Assembly (NCBI GenBank): GCA_900557385.1
Contig: USSP01000010.1
Span: 1 to 16,236 of the forward strand
Reading direction: 5' to 3'
Source of the DNA: an uncultured Lachnospiraceae bacterium
Lineage (GTDB): Bacteria; Bacillota; Clostridia; Lachnospirales; Lachnospiraceae
Length of the DNA stretch: 16,236 nucleotides
In this document: piece after piece, positions 1 to 6,219 of the stretch
Position numbering within the stretch: position 1 is the first letter of the stretch
Layout of the letters: the number at the start of each line of letters is the position of its first letter
Program-made: the position numbers and the translations under genes
The notes under the pieces: generated by a model
Databases searched by the model: none
The model's input: only the letters and a program-made list of their open reading frames with translations
Told to the model about the DNA's origin: nothing

Positions 1-324
1 CAGGAGCTGAACCGGCAGCGGCAGGCTGCAAAACGGTACATACAGGACATCGTAAAAGCCGTCCTGTGGTTTGCCAATACATTTCAGGGCGGCAGCTGGG
101 ATCTTGGAGCAGATGTGAATGTGGAATTTGATGATTCCTATATCACAGACCGCGAGGCAGAACTGGAACGGAAACGTAACGATGCGCTTTCTTTTGACAT
201 CCCAGAATTGGCCGTGTGGTACTTGATGGATGCCTACAGTCTTACCGAGGAGGAGGCACGGAAACTGGTGGAATCAACACAGGAGCAGGAAGTACCGGAC
301 ACCGATGGAGAGGGTGATGAGTAA
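1..324 (+). CDS. Phage portal protein, C-terminal fragment (5' end outside window)
   Basis: The frame is open from base 1 and ends at TAA 322-324, leaving the last 107 residues. They are charged and helical: a W-F-A-N-T-F stretch near residue 20, then a D-S-Y-I-T-D-R segment and a glutamate-rich tail. This fits the C-terminal region of SPP1 gp6-type portals, the dodecameric ring at the capsid vertex through which DNA is packaged and ejected. The call depends mainly on context. The stop overlaps by one base the start of a minor head protein gene, the usual portal/minor-head pair of Gram-positive siphophages, and scaffold and capsid genes follow. A GTG at 115 could be read as a start, but the frame continues upstream with phage-like coding sequence, so this is a truncated gene and not a 69-residue protein. 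Confidence 0.75.
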   Translation, partial: QELNRQRQAAKRYIQDIVKAVLWFANTFQGGSWDLGADVNVEFDDSYITDREAELERKRNDALSFDIPELAVWYLMDAYSLTEEEARKLVESTQEQEVPDTDGEGDE

Positions 325-2249
325 TGCTGTCAGAACAACAGTTAGAAATCATAGCGGATGCTTTAACGCCACTGTTCCAATATCTGGAGCATGAGGTCAT
401 CGTGGACATCGCACGGCGTATCTCCAAAACACTGACTTACACACGCACTGCGGAACTACAGGCAATGTCTATGGAACAGCTGGGGTACAGTCCGGCCAGA
501 ATCCGAAAGGAAGCAATGAAACTGCTGACCAGTGATCCAGCGTACCGCAAGGCTGTTGCGAAGAATACATTGGAATACAAGTGTGAGATCAGAAAAACAA
601 TCAATCAGATCACCAAAGAAGCCTATAAAGCCAATGACGAGATTGTAGCCAACGCTGGCAATATGTCATGGATTTACGACTTGTCTGTCTGGAAGAGTGC
701 CGGAAAGGACCTGACTGACAACTCTTTTCTGCAGCAGCTTGTGACCGCGTTTTCGGTGCAAACAGCCGGAGAACTTAAGAACATGACACAATCTACCGGC
801 TTTAAGGTAATGAGTGGATATGAGGGCATAGAGAACGCCTACCGCCGAGAATTAGACAAGGCAGTTGTCAAGATATGCTCCGGTACATTTTCCCAGGACA
901 AGGTTGTGCGGGATGTGGTGCATGACCTCTCCCAGAGTGGATTGAGGTCTATTGATTTCGCGAATGGTTATTCCATGCAGCTTGACACAGCGGTGCGCGG
1001 GGCATTGCGTACCGGGTGCCACCAGCTTGCCGGAAAGGTACAGGATCAAAACATAGAGCAGACCGGGGAGAATCTGGTATATGTGTCTAAGCACTGGGGA
1101 GCCCGTAACACAGGAGCTGGTCATGCCAACCATGAACAGTGGCAGGGCAGAGTATACTACATAAAGGAGGGAGAGGACTACCGGGAGGAGGCAAAACGTA
1201 TCGGCCAGGAATACATAACAGATCTATGGAGAGCCACTGGTTACAGTGTGGATGGAGCGCATGAGAATGACCCTATCGGATTGTATGGATATAACTGCCG
1301 ACACAATCATCATGTATGGTTTGAGGGAGTATCCAGCTTTCCCAAGGATAGCCCGGAACCCAAGCCTGTTACCATCAACGGAAAGACTTACGATTATTAT
1401 GCGATGACGCAGAAAATGAGGGCAATGGAGCGAAATATCCGGGCATTGAAACGGGAGAAGGAGGCACTTGCTACCCTGGGAATGGACACCATAGAGATAA
1501 ATGCCAGAATCAAAAGCAAGAAGGCAGAGTATAAAGAGTTTTGCAATGCCTGTGGTGTGCCGGAGAAGACAAGCAGACTGCGGTATGAGTGCGGCACGGC
1601 GGACTTGAAAAAGACCAGGGCGTGGAACGGGTTTGAAGTATCGGTTGCACCAATCAAGAATTTAGAAAGTCCAAAAGAAAAACGTATAGATTTTGGCTCG
1701 GTAAAAAATGTCAAGTTTGAAAAGAATGTAGATGTCACGCATATAAGCAGCGCGGATATTCAAAAAATTAAAGATACAATATCTATGCTAGGGGAAGAGT
1801 ATGATATTAAACTTGACACTTTTGGCGTGGGTAATTATGTTGATAGTAAATACGTTAATGTACCGCTTTTCTTTCACGCTGTGGAAGACGGTGAAATGTA
1901 TCGAAGCAGTTTAATATTGAACAATGCTTCACCGTTTTGGTATAATAAGGAATTTCAAAAGAAAATATTGGCAAGCGGGTATTTTGCCGGAAATACTATC
2001 GAAGATTTCGTAAGGCATGAAATGGCGCATGTTATTACATTTCAAGGATGCAAAACAGTAAAGGAATACCTTGAACTTGAAGCTACCATACATCCCTTAT
2101 ATACAAATGGAGTCTCCATGTATAGTTGGGAGTCAAAAGATGGAACAGAAACAATAGCAGAAGCCTTTGTGAAGCTAAGGAATGGAGGTAGGGTAAATAA
2201 AGATGCAGCTATGCTTGTAAACCGATATGTGGAGGTCTGGAAGAAATGA
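324..2249 (+). CDS. Minor capsid protein (phage_min_cap2/MuF-like) with C-terminal HExxH metallopeptidase-like domain
   Basis: This 641-residue protein has two parts. Residues 1 to about 345 match the phage minor capsid protein 2 (MuF-related) pattern: helical N-terminus, an HWGAR...H..W.G block from H257, and a Y-N-C-R-H motif around C325. Such proteins sit inside the capsid near the portal, and some leave with the DNA. A helical linker with C407 and C410 follows, to about residue 440. From there base composition becomes AT-rich and the sequence changes character. The C-terminal 200 residues carry H565-E-M-A-H569, a zincin zinc-binding motif, and 40 residues later E609-T-I-A-E613-A-F, a plausible third zinc ligand. 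This arrangement recalls anthrax lethal factor-like peptidases and toxin domains fused to MuF proteins in temperate phages. The start overlaps the portal stop (TAATG). The metallopeptidase fold is inferred from motifs; its substrate is unknown. Confidence 0.85.
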   Translation: MLSEQQLEIIADALTPLFQYLEHEVIVDIARRISKTLTYTRTAELQAMSMEQLGYSPARIRKEAMKLLTSDPAYRKAVAKNTLEYKCEIRKTINQITKEAYKANDEIVANAGNMSWIYDLSVWKSAGKDLTDNSFLQQLVTAFSVQTAGELKNMTQSTGFKVMSGYEGIENAYRRELDKAVVKICSGTFSQDKVVRDVVHDLSQSGLRSIDFANGYSMQLDTAVRGALRTGCHQLAGKVQDQNIEQTGENLVYVSKHWGARNTGAGHANHEQWQGRVYYIKEGEDYREEAKRIGQEYITDLWRATGYSVDGAHENDPIGLYGYNCRHNHHVWFEGVSSFPKDSPEPKPVTINGKTYDYYAMTQKMRAMERNIRALKREKEALATLGMDTIEINARIKSKKAEYKEFCNACGVPEKTSRLRYECGTADLKKTRAWNGFEVSVAPIKNLESPKEKRIDFGSVKNVKFEKNVDVTHISSADIQKIKDTISMLGEEYDIKLDTFGVGNYVDSKYVNVPLFFHAVEDGEMYRSSLILNNASPFWYNKEFQKKILASGYFAGNTIEDFVRHEMAHVITFQGCKTVKEYLELEATIHPLYTNGVSMYSWESKDGTETIAEAFVKLRNGGRVNKDAAMLVNRYVEVWKK

Positions 2250-2422
2250 TAAAAATTCCTGTATGTTTTTCGTGCAAATATTATAGCTTTGAAAATAAAT
2301 CTTGTCCGGCTCATCCAGAGGGAGTACCAGGCGAGGTGTTGGCTAACACAAAAAGGGAAGTGAAAGATTGTGGAAATGGTATAAAATTTGAGGATTGTAT
2401 TGAAACAAAACACCAGTTCTGA
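2246..2422 (+). CDS. Small cysteine-rich protein (58 aa), candidate partner or immunity protein of the upstream effector domain
   Basis: The ATG overlaps the minor capsid stop (ATGA), and a strong ribosome site GGAGGT lies at 2231-2236 within the end of the capsid gene, so translation is probably coupled. The protein has C7-x2-C10, C20-P-A-H23, C42 and C51, consistent with a small zinc-binding fold, and ends with a G-N-G-I-K-F-E-D segment. From memory it resembles a family of tiny phage proteins (CxxC, then C-x-A-F-P-x-G-I-P, then G-D-x-G-I-x-F) often seen next to minor head genes, but I cannot name it. It shares the AT-rich composition of the upstream metallopeptidase-like domain, which suggests the two were acquired together. 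An immunity or chaperone role is inferred from position only. Confidence 0.7.
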   Translation: MIKIPVCFSCKYYSFENKSCPAHPEGVPGEVLANTKREVKDCGNGIKFEDCIETKHQF

Positions 2423-2428
2423 TATAAT
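2400..2428 (+). promoter_or_regulatory. Sigma-A-type promoter for the Cys-rich KTR gene
   Basis: TTGAAA at 2400-2405 and TATAAT at 2423-2428 are separated by exactly 17 bases, close to the ideal vegetative promoter. It overlaps the 3' end of the upstream small gene. The expected transcription start is near 2434, just before the GGAGGG ribosome site (2437-2442) of the gene starting at 2449. A housekeeping promoter inside a phage structural operon marks a gene expressed independently of the late programme. Confidence 0.8.
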
Positions 2429-2448
2429 ATCCCTATGGAGGGTTAAAT

Positions 2449-2616
2449 ATGCTACCAAAAGGACATTATTGGTTGAAGTGCCCTCACTGTGGAAATCCGC
2501 ACATGCAGGTTGTCCGAAGGGATACCGTGTTGGTAAATTTCCCAGGATGGTGCAAACGATGTAAAACTGAATCAGTATTGACAATAGAGCCTAAGTGCCA
2601 AGTAGTGAATTCTTAA
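2449..2616 (+). CDS. Cysteine-rich KTR-like zinc-ribbon protein (55 aa), moron
   Basis: This 55-residue protein has two cysteine knuckles, C11-P-H-C14-G and C35-K-R-C38-K. Between them is the R-R-D-T-V-L-x-N-F-P segment typical of the Cysteine-rich_KTR family, small zinc-ribbon proteins common on Firmicutes mobile elements and of unknown function. Family members I remember are usually somewhat longer at the C-terminus; here the frame ends inside the following terminator hairpin. It has its own sigma-A-type promoter (2400-2428), a strong ribosome site (GGAGGG, 2437-2442) and its own terminator (2593-2641), so it forms a complete transcription unit inserted between the minor head and scaffold genes, the definition of a moron. 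It may bind nucleic acid or protein through the zinc ribbon. The start ATG is fixed by the ribosome site. Confidence 0.75.
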   Translation: MLPKGHYWLKCPHCGNPHMQVVRRDTVLVNFPGWCKRCKTESVLTIEPKCQVVNS

Positions 2617-2641
2617 TTGAATCACTGCGTGGCACTTTTTT
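2593..2641 (+). terminator. Rho-independent terminator of the KTR moron
   Basis: AAGTGCCA (2593-2600) pairs perfectly with TGGCACTT (2630-2637). An inner helix AGTGA/TCACT with an adjoining TTC/GAA continues it, and a run of six T follows at 2636-2641. The 5' arm lies in the last codons of the KTR gene. Readthrough must be efficient, or antitermination must act, if scaffold and capsid genes share one late transcript with the portal. Confidence 0.8.
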
Positions 2642-2651
2642 ATTGTCACAA

Positions 2652-2721
2652 GGCGGGGTAGATCAGTGGCAGATCATCTGGTTATTACCAGAGGGGCGGG
2701 GGTTCGATTCCTCCCACCGCA
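2652..2721 (+). tRNA. Degenerate tRNA or tRNA-like element, anticodon not assignable
   Basis: A near-canonical cloverleaf can be drawn. The acceptor is 2652-2658 with 2715-2721 (five of seven pairs), then T-A at positions 8-9. The D stem is GATC/GATC (2661-2664, 2672-2675) with loop AGTGGCA. The anticodon stem is TCTGG/CCAGA (2677-2681, 2688-2692), the variable loop GGGGC (2693-2697), and the T stem GGGGG/CCTCC (2698-2702, 2710-2714) with loop TTCGATT. Deviations are a six-base anticodon loop (TTATTA), two acceptor G-A mismatches, and no encoded CCA (the next bases are ATTA). ATT is one possible anticodon reading. It is either a decayed tRNA or a tRNA-mimicking RNA. It sits between the moron terminator and the scaffold gene. 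Confidence 0.55.
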
Positions 2722-2728
2722 ATTATCT

Positions 2729-2745
2729 GTGGGTGATTCCCCCAC
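2729..2745 (+). other. Short stem-loop upstream of the scaffold gene
   Basis: GTGGG (2729-2733) pairs with CCCAC (2741-2745) across a seven-base loop containing TGATT. It begins eight bases after the tRNA-like element and lies 32 bases before the scaffold start. It has no T-run, so it is not a classical terminator. It could be an RNA processing or stability element protecting the 5' end of the scaffold-capsid message. Confidence 0.4.
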
Positions 2746-2777
2746 GTTAAATAAATCATCGTTAAAGGAGATAGAGA

Positions 2778-3371
2778 ATGAAAAGAGAAGATTTAGAAGC
2801 CCTTGGAATGACCAAGGAGCAGATCGACAAGGTACTGGACATGCATCACACCGAGTATGATCCGGTCAAAAAAGAATTGGACACAGCGCAGGCTGACCTT
2901 ACCGTGGAAAAAGAGAAAACAGCCACGCAGGAGAAGACCATCTCTGGTCTGAAAAATGATCTTGGAGAGTTCAAGGATGTGGATGTAAGCGGATTACAGA
3001 AGAAAATTACAGATCTTGAAAATGATATCAAGACCAAAGATGCAGCACATCGACAGGAGATTTCTGACAGGGATTTCAACGATCTTCTTAAGGAGAGCAT
3101 TGTAGCGGTCAAAGGCAAGAATGCCAAGGCAATCACCGCTTTGCTGGATGTGGACACCTTAAAGGCATCCAAAAACCAGAAAGAGGATATTGCGGCAGCC
3201 CTTAAGGCACTGACAGAGAAAGAAGATAGCAAGATGCTCTTCGGGGAGCCGGATCCCAATCCGGTAGGAACAGGAAATTTGATTGGACAGGTGAGAAAGA
3301 ATGATCCTAGCGCAGATGATGCTGCCATGAGGGCGGCTATGGGACTTCCGCCTGTTACAGAAGCAAAATAA
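2778..3371 (+). CDS. Phage scaffolding protein (Phage_GP20 family)
   Basis: This 197-residue protein lies directly before the major capsid gene, the standard scaffold position. It opens with a short helix-turn segment, M-K-R-E-D-L-E-A-L-G, seen at the start of many GP20-type scaffolds. A long charged coiled coil follows, roughly residues 35-105, with abundant K, E, D and heptad-like leucines. The C-terminal segment has a proline- and glycine-containing linker around residues 153-165 and ends with a helix containing A-M-R-A-A-M-G-L-P. Scaffolds of this type form the internal core that guides procapsid assembly and are then removed; the C-terminal helix usually contacts the capsid protein. The ribosome site AAAGGAGAT ends eight bases before the ATG. 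The spacing to the capsid gene is 14 bases. Confidence 0.88.
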   Translation: MKREDLEALGMTKEQIDKVLDMHHTEYDPVKKELDTAQADLTVEKEKTATQEKTISGLKNDLGEFKDVDVSGLQKKITDLENDIKTKDAAHRQEISDRDFNDLLKESIVAVKGKNAKAITALLDVDTLKASKNQKEDIAAALKALTEKEDSKMLFGEPDPNPVGTGNLIGQVRKNDPSADDAAMRAAMGLPPVTEAK

Positions 3372-3385
3372 GGGAGGAAAATTAA

Positions 3386-4399
3386 ATGCCTAACACTATT
3401 GTATTAGCCAAAAACTATGTACCTCTTTTGGACGAGGTATACCAGAGAGAATCTGTTACCAGTGATCTGTCTGGGGATCCTGCAATGGTAAGAGCCGGAG
3501 CAAACGCAAAAGAGATCGTATATCCCCAGATTGCCGTTACTGGACTGGGAGATTATGACCGCAACAGCGGTTACACCCAGGGTACTGTAGATTTCAAGTG
3601 GGTATCCACTGAATACAACTACGACCGTGGTGCCAAGCTGGCTGTGGATGCTATGGATAATCAGGAAACCTACAACCTTGCATTTGGCATGGCCGGAGCA
3701 GAGTTGATGCGTACCAAGGTAGCACCGGAAGCAGATGCTTTCACTTTTGCAACACTGGCAGGAATCAAGGGTATTTCCCAGGGCGAAGCAAAGACCATTG
3801 CTACCGCAGATGCATTCCTGGCAGAACTTCTGGAAGCGAAAAACACTATGGATAATGACGAAGTACCGGAAGAGGGAAGAATCCTGTATGCAACAGCGAA
3901 TCTGCTAAACTCTCTAATGATGATGGATACTTACAAATCCAAAGAGATCCTGGCAGCTTTCACTGTCAAGAAAGCCGTACCGCAGGCACGTTTTTACACT
4001 TCCATTGATCTACTGGATGGTAAGACCCCTGGTGAGGAAGCAGGTCATTACCGCAAAGGTACTGCAAAGTACGAGAAAACCAAGGATCTTTCTCCGGTAA
4101 CCACAAAAACCTATTACACCGAGAGCGGCGGAGTGTACTCTCCTGTTGCTGGATCCAGTGCATCTTCCGAATCTATGTCCTCTTACTACGAGATGGTTCG
4201 TGAAGCTGCAAAACCCATCAACTTCATGATCGTGCACAAGCCTGCCATCATCAAGCACGATAAGCACGTAGTGTCTAACGTAATCCCGGCATCTGCTAAC
4301 CCGGATGCGGACGCAGACATCATCAAGTACCGCAAGTACGGCCTAGTAGATGTCTACAAAAATAAGCTGGCCGGTATCTATTTGAGCCATCAGGCGTAA
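3386..4399 (+). CDS. Major capsid protein (HK97-like fold) with a small inserted domain
   Basis: This 337-residue shell protein follows the scaffold. The N-terminal part (about 1-130) contains an aromatic N-arm (A-K-N-Y-V-P-L-L) and an E-loop-like region around residues 44-80. A helical, alanine-rich segment with a run of methionines around 177-180 resembles the P-domain spine helix, and the A-domain returns at about 272-337, ending I-Y-L-S-H-Q-A. Residues 216-271 look inserted: rich in K, T, S, Y and G, with T-Y-Y-T (242-245) and S-Y-Y-E (266-269) framing a beta-hairpin-like stretch. I read this as a small surface domain, common as a variable insert in gut-phage capsid and tail proteins. The ribosome site GGGAGG is well placed. 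The codon choice is even and well adapted, as expected of the most abundant phage protein. Confidence 0.88.
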   Translation: MPNTIVLAKNYVPLLDEVYQRESVTSDLSGDPAMVRAGANAKEIVYPQIAVTGLGDYDRNSGYTQGTVDFKWVSTEYNYDRGAKLAVDAMDNQETYNLAFGMAGAELMRTKVAPEADAFTFATLAGIKGISQGEAKTIATADAFLAELLEAKNTMDNDEVPEEGRILYATANLLNSLMMMDTYKSKEILAAFTVKKAVPQARFYTSIDLLDGKTPGEEAGHYRKGTAKYEKTKDLSPVTTKTYYTESGGVYSPVAGSSASSESMSSYYEMVREAAKPINFMIVHKPAIIKHDKHVVSNVIPASANPDADADIIKYRKYGLVDVYKNKLAGIYLSHQA

Positions 4400-4410
4400 G
4401 GGGGTGGACT

Positions 4411-4599
4411 ATGAGAACTGTAGGAATGGGAGCAACCAAAGACGAAAAATCAGAGGTTGAATTACTTCGGGAGTGCAATGCCACTCTCGAAGATAAGATT
4501 GATGCTCTGAAAAAGGAAAATGTATCTCTCAAGAAAAAGTTGAAAGAGGTGCAGGAAAAAGACCAGCAGGATAAAGGCAAAGCAAATCCTGCACAGTAA
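4411..4599 (+). CDS. Small coiled-coil protein between capsid and connector genes, function unknown
   Basis: This 62-residue, highly charged protein consists almost entirely of a predicted coiled coil (about residues 13-52), with repeated L/I at heptad spacing and many E, K and D residues. The tail is short and ends N-P-A-Q. A purine-rich ribosome site (GGGGGTGG) precedes the ATG. Genes here, right after the capsid gene, often encode small head-decoration, HeH/LEM-type or assembly proteins, but I see no diagnostic motif of these families, so no function is assigned. Its tight fit between two confident structural genes (11 bases from the capsid stop, 15 to the next start) supports it being real. 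Confidence 0.65.
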   Translation: MRTVGMGATKDEKSEVELLRECNATLEDKIDALKKENVSLKKKLKEVQEKDQQDKGKANPAQ

Positions 4600-4614
4600 A
4601 AAAGAGGGAGCAAT

Positions 4615-5001
4615 ATGTCTTACATAACGTGGGAGCAGTATTGCTCCCTTTACAACAATATCACTGATGAAAAAGAGTTTGACCGATTGGCTAAGTTGGC
4701 GGAAATCAAGTTGAACGCTATCACTCACATGAGGGCAAAGCAATTTGAGGATGCCTATAGTGAGGACACGGCCACGGATTTCCAGAAACAGGTCCATATG
4801 CAAATCCAAGACACCTTCTGCCAGTTAGTGAACATGATGAGTGTGCAGGAGTCCTCCGGCATGGGAACCGGTATTGCGTCCGTCAGTAATGATGGGTATT
4901 CGGAATCCTACAAGGTTACCACAGCACAGGAGAAAGAAGTGCAGCTTACCTCCGTGATTCGTTCCGGGCTGTCCGGTACGGGATTGGCGGGTGCGCTATG
5001 A
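4615..5001 (+). CDS. Head-tail connector (adaptor) protein, gp6/Ad1-like
   Basis: This 128-residue protein is mainly helical. It starts M-S-Y-I-T-W-E-Q-Y, contains the helix F-D-R-L-A-K-L-A-E-I-K typical of siphophage adaptor subunits, and has a central V-H-M-Q-I-Q-D-T-F-C helix. The C-terminal arm is extended (about 83-128), rich in G, S and T, with the S-N-D-G-Y-S-E-S-Y motif characteristic of this family. That motif is part of the segment that packs under the portal. Adaptors form a dodecameric ring below the portal and are the first head-completion factor. The C-terminal end overlaps the next gene by four bases (ATGA), indicating coupled translation. The gene order capsid, adaptor, closure, tail completion supports the call. 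Confidence 0.75.
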   Translation: MSYITWEQYCSLYNNITDEKEFDRLAKLAEIKLNAITHMRAKQFEDAYSEDTATDFQKQVHMQIQDTFCQLVNMMSVQESSGMGTGIASVSNDGYSESYKVTTAQEKEVQLTSVIRSGLSGTGLAGAL

Positions 5002-5441
5002 GTGTACTTTTTACAGATGCCATGACGGTATACAACTACCATCGAGATCCAGATACCGAAAAAGAAACCTGGCTCCGGTCAGTAGTAAAAGGCGTACAGT
5101 GGAGCCATAACAAGACCGAGGTTACTACTTCCGGCAATGTTCAGACGGAAACCAAGATGGAGAGCATCACCATTGATTTCCAGCGCAGCTATGGGAATAA
5201 GCCCTATCTGCCACCTACACAGTACGCAAAGCTGACAGCAGAGCAGGCAGGAGAATACTGGACGCTGAATCCAAAAGCCGGACAGGATGTGATTGTTCTG
5301 GGAGAGACGGAGCAGGAGATCAGCCGGGCGTACGGGCTTGCAGATCTGCAAAACGATTTCCAGTATGCGGTCACCGTTACGGCGGTATCGGATAACCAGA
5401 ACCGCCCACGGCTTAAGACAATTAAGGCGGTGGGAAAGTGA
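4998..5441 (+). CDS. Head closure protein (Hc1-like, DUF6751-type)
   Basis: This 147-residue, beta-rich protein begins with a short strand (L-F-T-D-A-M-T-V-Y-N-Y) seen in small minor capsid and head-closure proteins of Clostridia phages. Alternating polar and hydrophobic strands follow, with a Y-L-P-P-T-Q-Y segment and an invariant-looking L-N-P-K-A-G-Q-D-V-I-V-L-G-E motif around residues 93-106. Head-closure proteins stopper the connector after packaging and form the docking surface for the tail. It starts four bases inside the adaptor gene, and its stop overlaps the next gene's GTG start (GTGA). The family assignment is from remembered sequence pattern plus position; the role is inferred from gene order. 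Confidence 0.68.
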   Translation: MSVLFTDAMTVYNYHRDPDTEKETWLRSVVKGVQWSHNKTEVTTSGNVQTETKMESITIDFQRSYGNKPYLPPTQYAKLTAEQAGEYWTLNPKAGQDVIVLGETEQEISRAYGLADLQNDFQYAVTVTAVSDNQNRPRLKTIKAVGK

Positions 5442-5800
5442 GCAATTACGATTATGTATGCACATTTAATCTGGATGACTGTATAAAGGCTCTCGGACTT
5501 GAAGAAAAAGGAAGGGTACAGCAATATGTCACCAAAGAATTTATGAAGAAGGTGGAGCCATTTGTACCTTTTGATGAAGCTGAAAAGTATGAGAACCCAG
5601 GCAGACTGGCTGAAAGCTGTCATATTGAAAATGATACGGATGTGGTATGGAAAACTCCATATGTAAGGCGGCATTACTATCATCCGGAATACAATTTCCA
5701 AGGTGCACCCACAAGAGGCGGTTACTGGGCGGATCGGTATATGCAGAACGGCGGCCAGCAAGAAATTGAAGATGGGGTAAGGAGGATTGTAAAGAAATGA
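5438..5800 (+). CDS. Minor capsid / neck protein (Minor_capsid_2-like, PF11114 type)
   Basis: This 120-residue protein starts at GTG, overlapping the previous stop in a GTGA junction. The pattern is that of the Minor_capsid_2 family: an N-terminal helix ending in L-E-E-K-G-R-V-Q-Q-Y-V, then V-x-P-F-V-P-F-D around residues 44-51, and a G-R-L-A-E-S-C segment. A conserved aromatic block follows with P-Y-V-R-R-H-Y-Y around 69-76, and a Y-W-A-D-R-Y motif lies near the C-terminus. Such proteins lie in the neck between head and tail of Listeria, Lactobacillus and Clostridium siphophages and correspond in position to lambda-gpZ-like tail-completion proteins. It also overlaps the next gene by four bases. 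Confidence 0.8.
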   Translation: MSNYDYVCTFNLDDCIKALGLEEKGRVQQYVTKEFMKKVEPFVPFDEAEKYENPGRLAESCHIENDTDVVWKTPYVRRHYYHPEYNFQGAPTRGGYWADRYMQNGGQQEIEDGVRRIVKK

Positions 5801-6216
5801 CGGTTTCAGAAGCGGTAATTAAATGGTTGAAAAAATTCAACCCTGCAGATTACTGGAAGATGAGGAAAATAGACACCGACATCCAACCGGCAGAGGTAGA
5901 GTCCTATGCAGTGGTAAAAGAGCCGGTACGGAATGTCAAAAAATATCTTTCCGGGAAACAGGTAATCACAGATCATTACACACTCCAAGCCCGTCTTGCC
6001 AGCCAGTCTAACACAGATCGTATTGATAACAATGGATTCGGTGAAGCACTGGAGAAATGGGTGGAAGAGCAGGACAAGTCAAAGGCATTTCCTGAGATAG
6101 AAAACGCCATTGTACAGAGCGTGTCTGTAACGACGCCATTCTGCATCGGCAGCACAACAACTAACAACAGCATCTACCAGATGACGGTAGCAATTAAATA
6201 TGAAAAGGAGGATTAA
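5797..6216 (+). CDS. Minor capsid / tail completion protein (Tc1-like)
   Basis: This 139-residue protein starts M-T-V-S-E-A-V-I-K-W-L and contains the central K-Q-V-I-T-D-H-Y-T-L-Q-A-R segment (residues 53-65) and a C-terminal beta-hairpin ending Y-Q-M-T-V-A-I-K-Y. That layout, an N-terminal helix followed by the alpha/beta core of tail terminators (gpU-like), matches minor capsid proteins placed just before the major tail gene in Gram-positive siphophages. It likely caps the tail tube and joins it to the neck. It overlaps the preceding gene by four bases (ATGA) and is separated from the tail tube gene by only three bases, so the neck genes appear to be one translationally coupled block. Confidence 0.7.
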   Translation: MTVSEAVIKWLKKFNPADYWKMRKIDTDIQPAEVESYAVVKEPVRNVKKYLSGKQVITDHYTLQARLASQSNTDRIDNNGFGEALEKWVEEQDKSKAFPEIENAIVQSVSVTTPFCIGSTTTNNSIYQMTVAIKYEKED

Positions 6217-6219
6217 GGC

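Noticed and set aside
2666..2860. 64-codon forward ORF starting inside the tRNA-like element
   Set aside because: It runs through the tRNA-like stems, the intergenic stem-loop and out of frame into the scaffold gene, without a ribosome site; it is a shadow.
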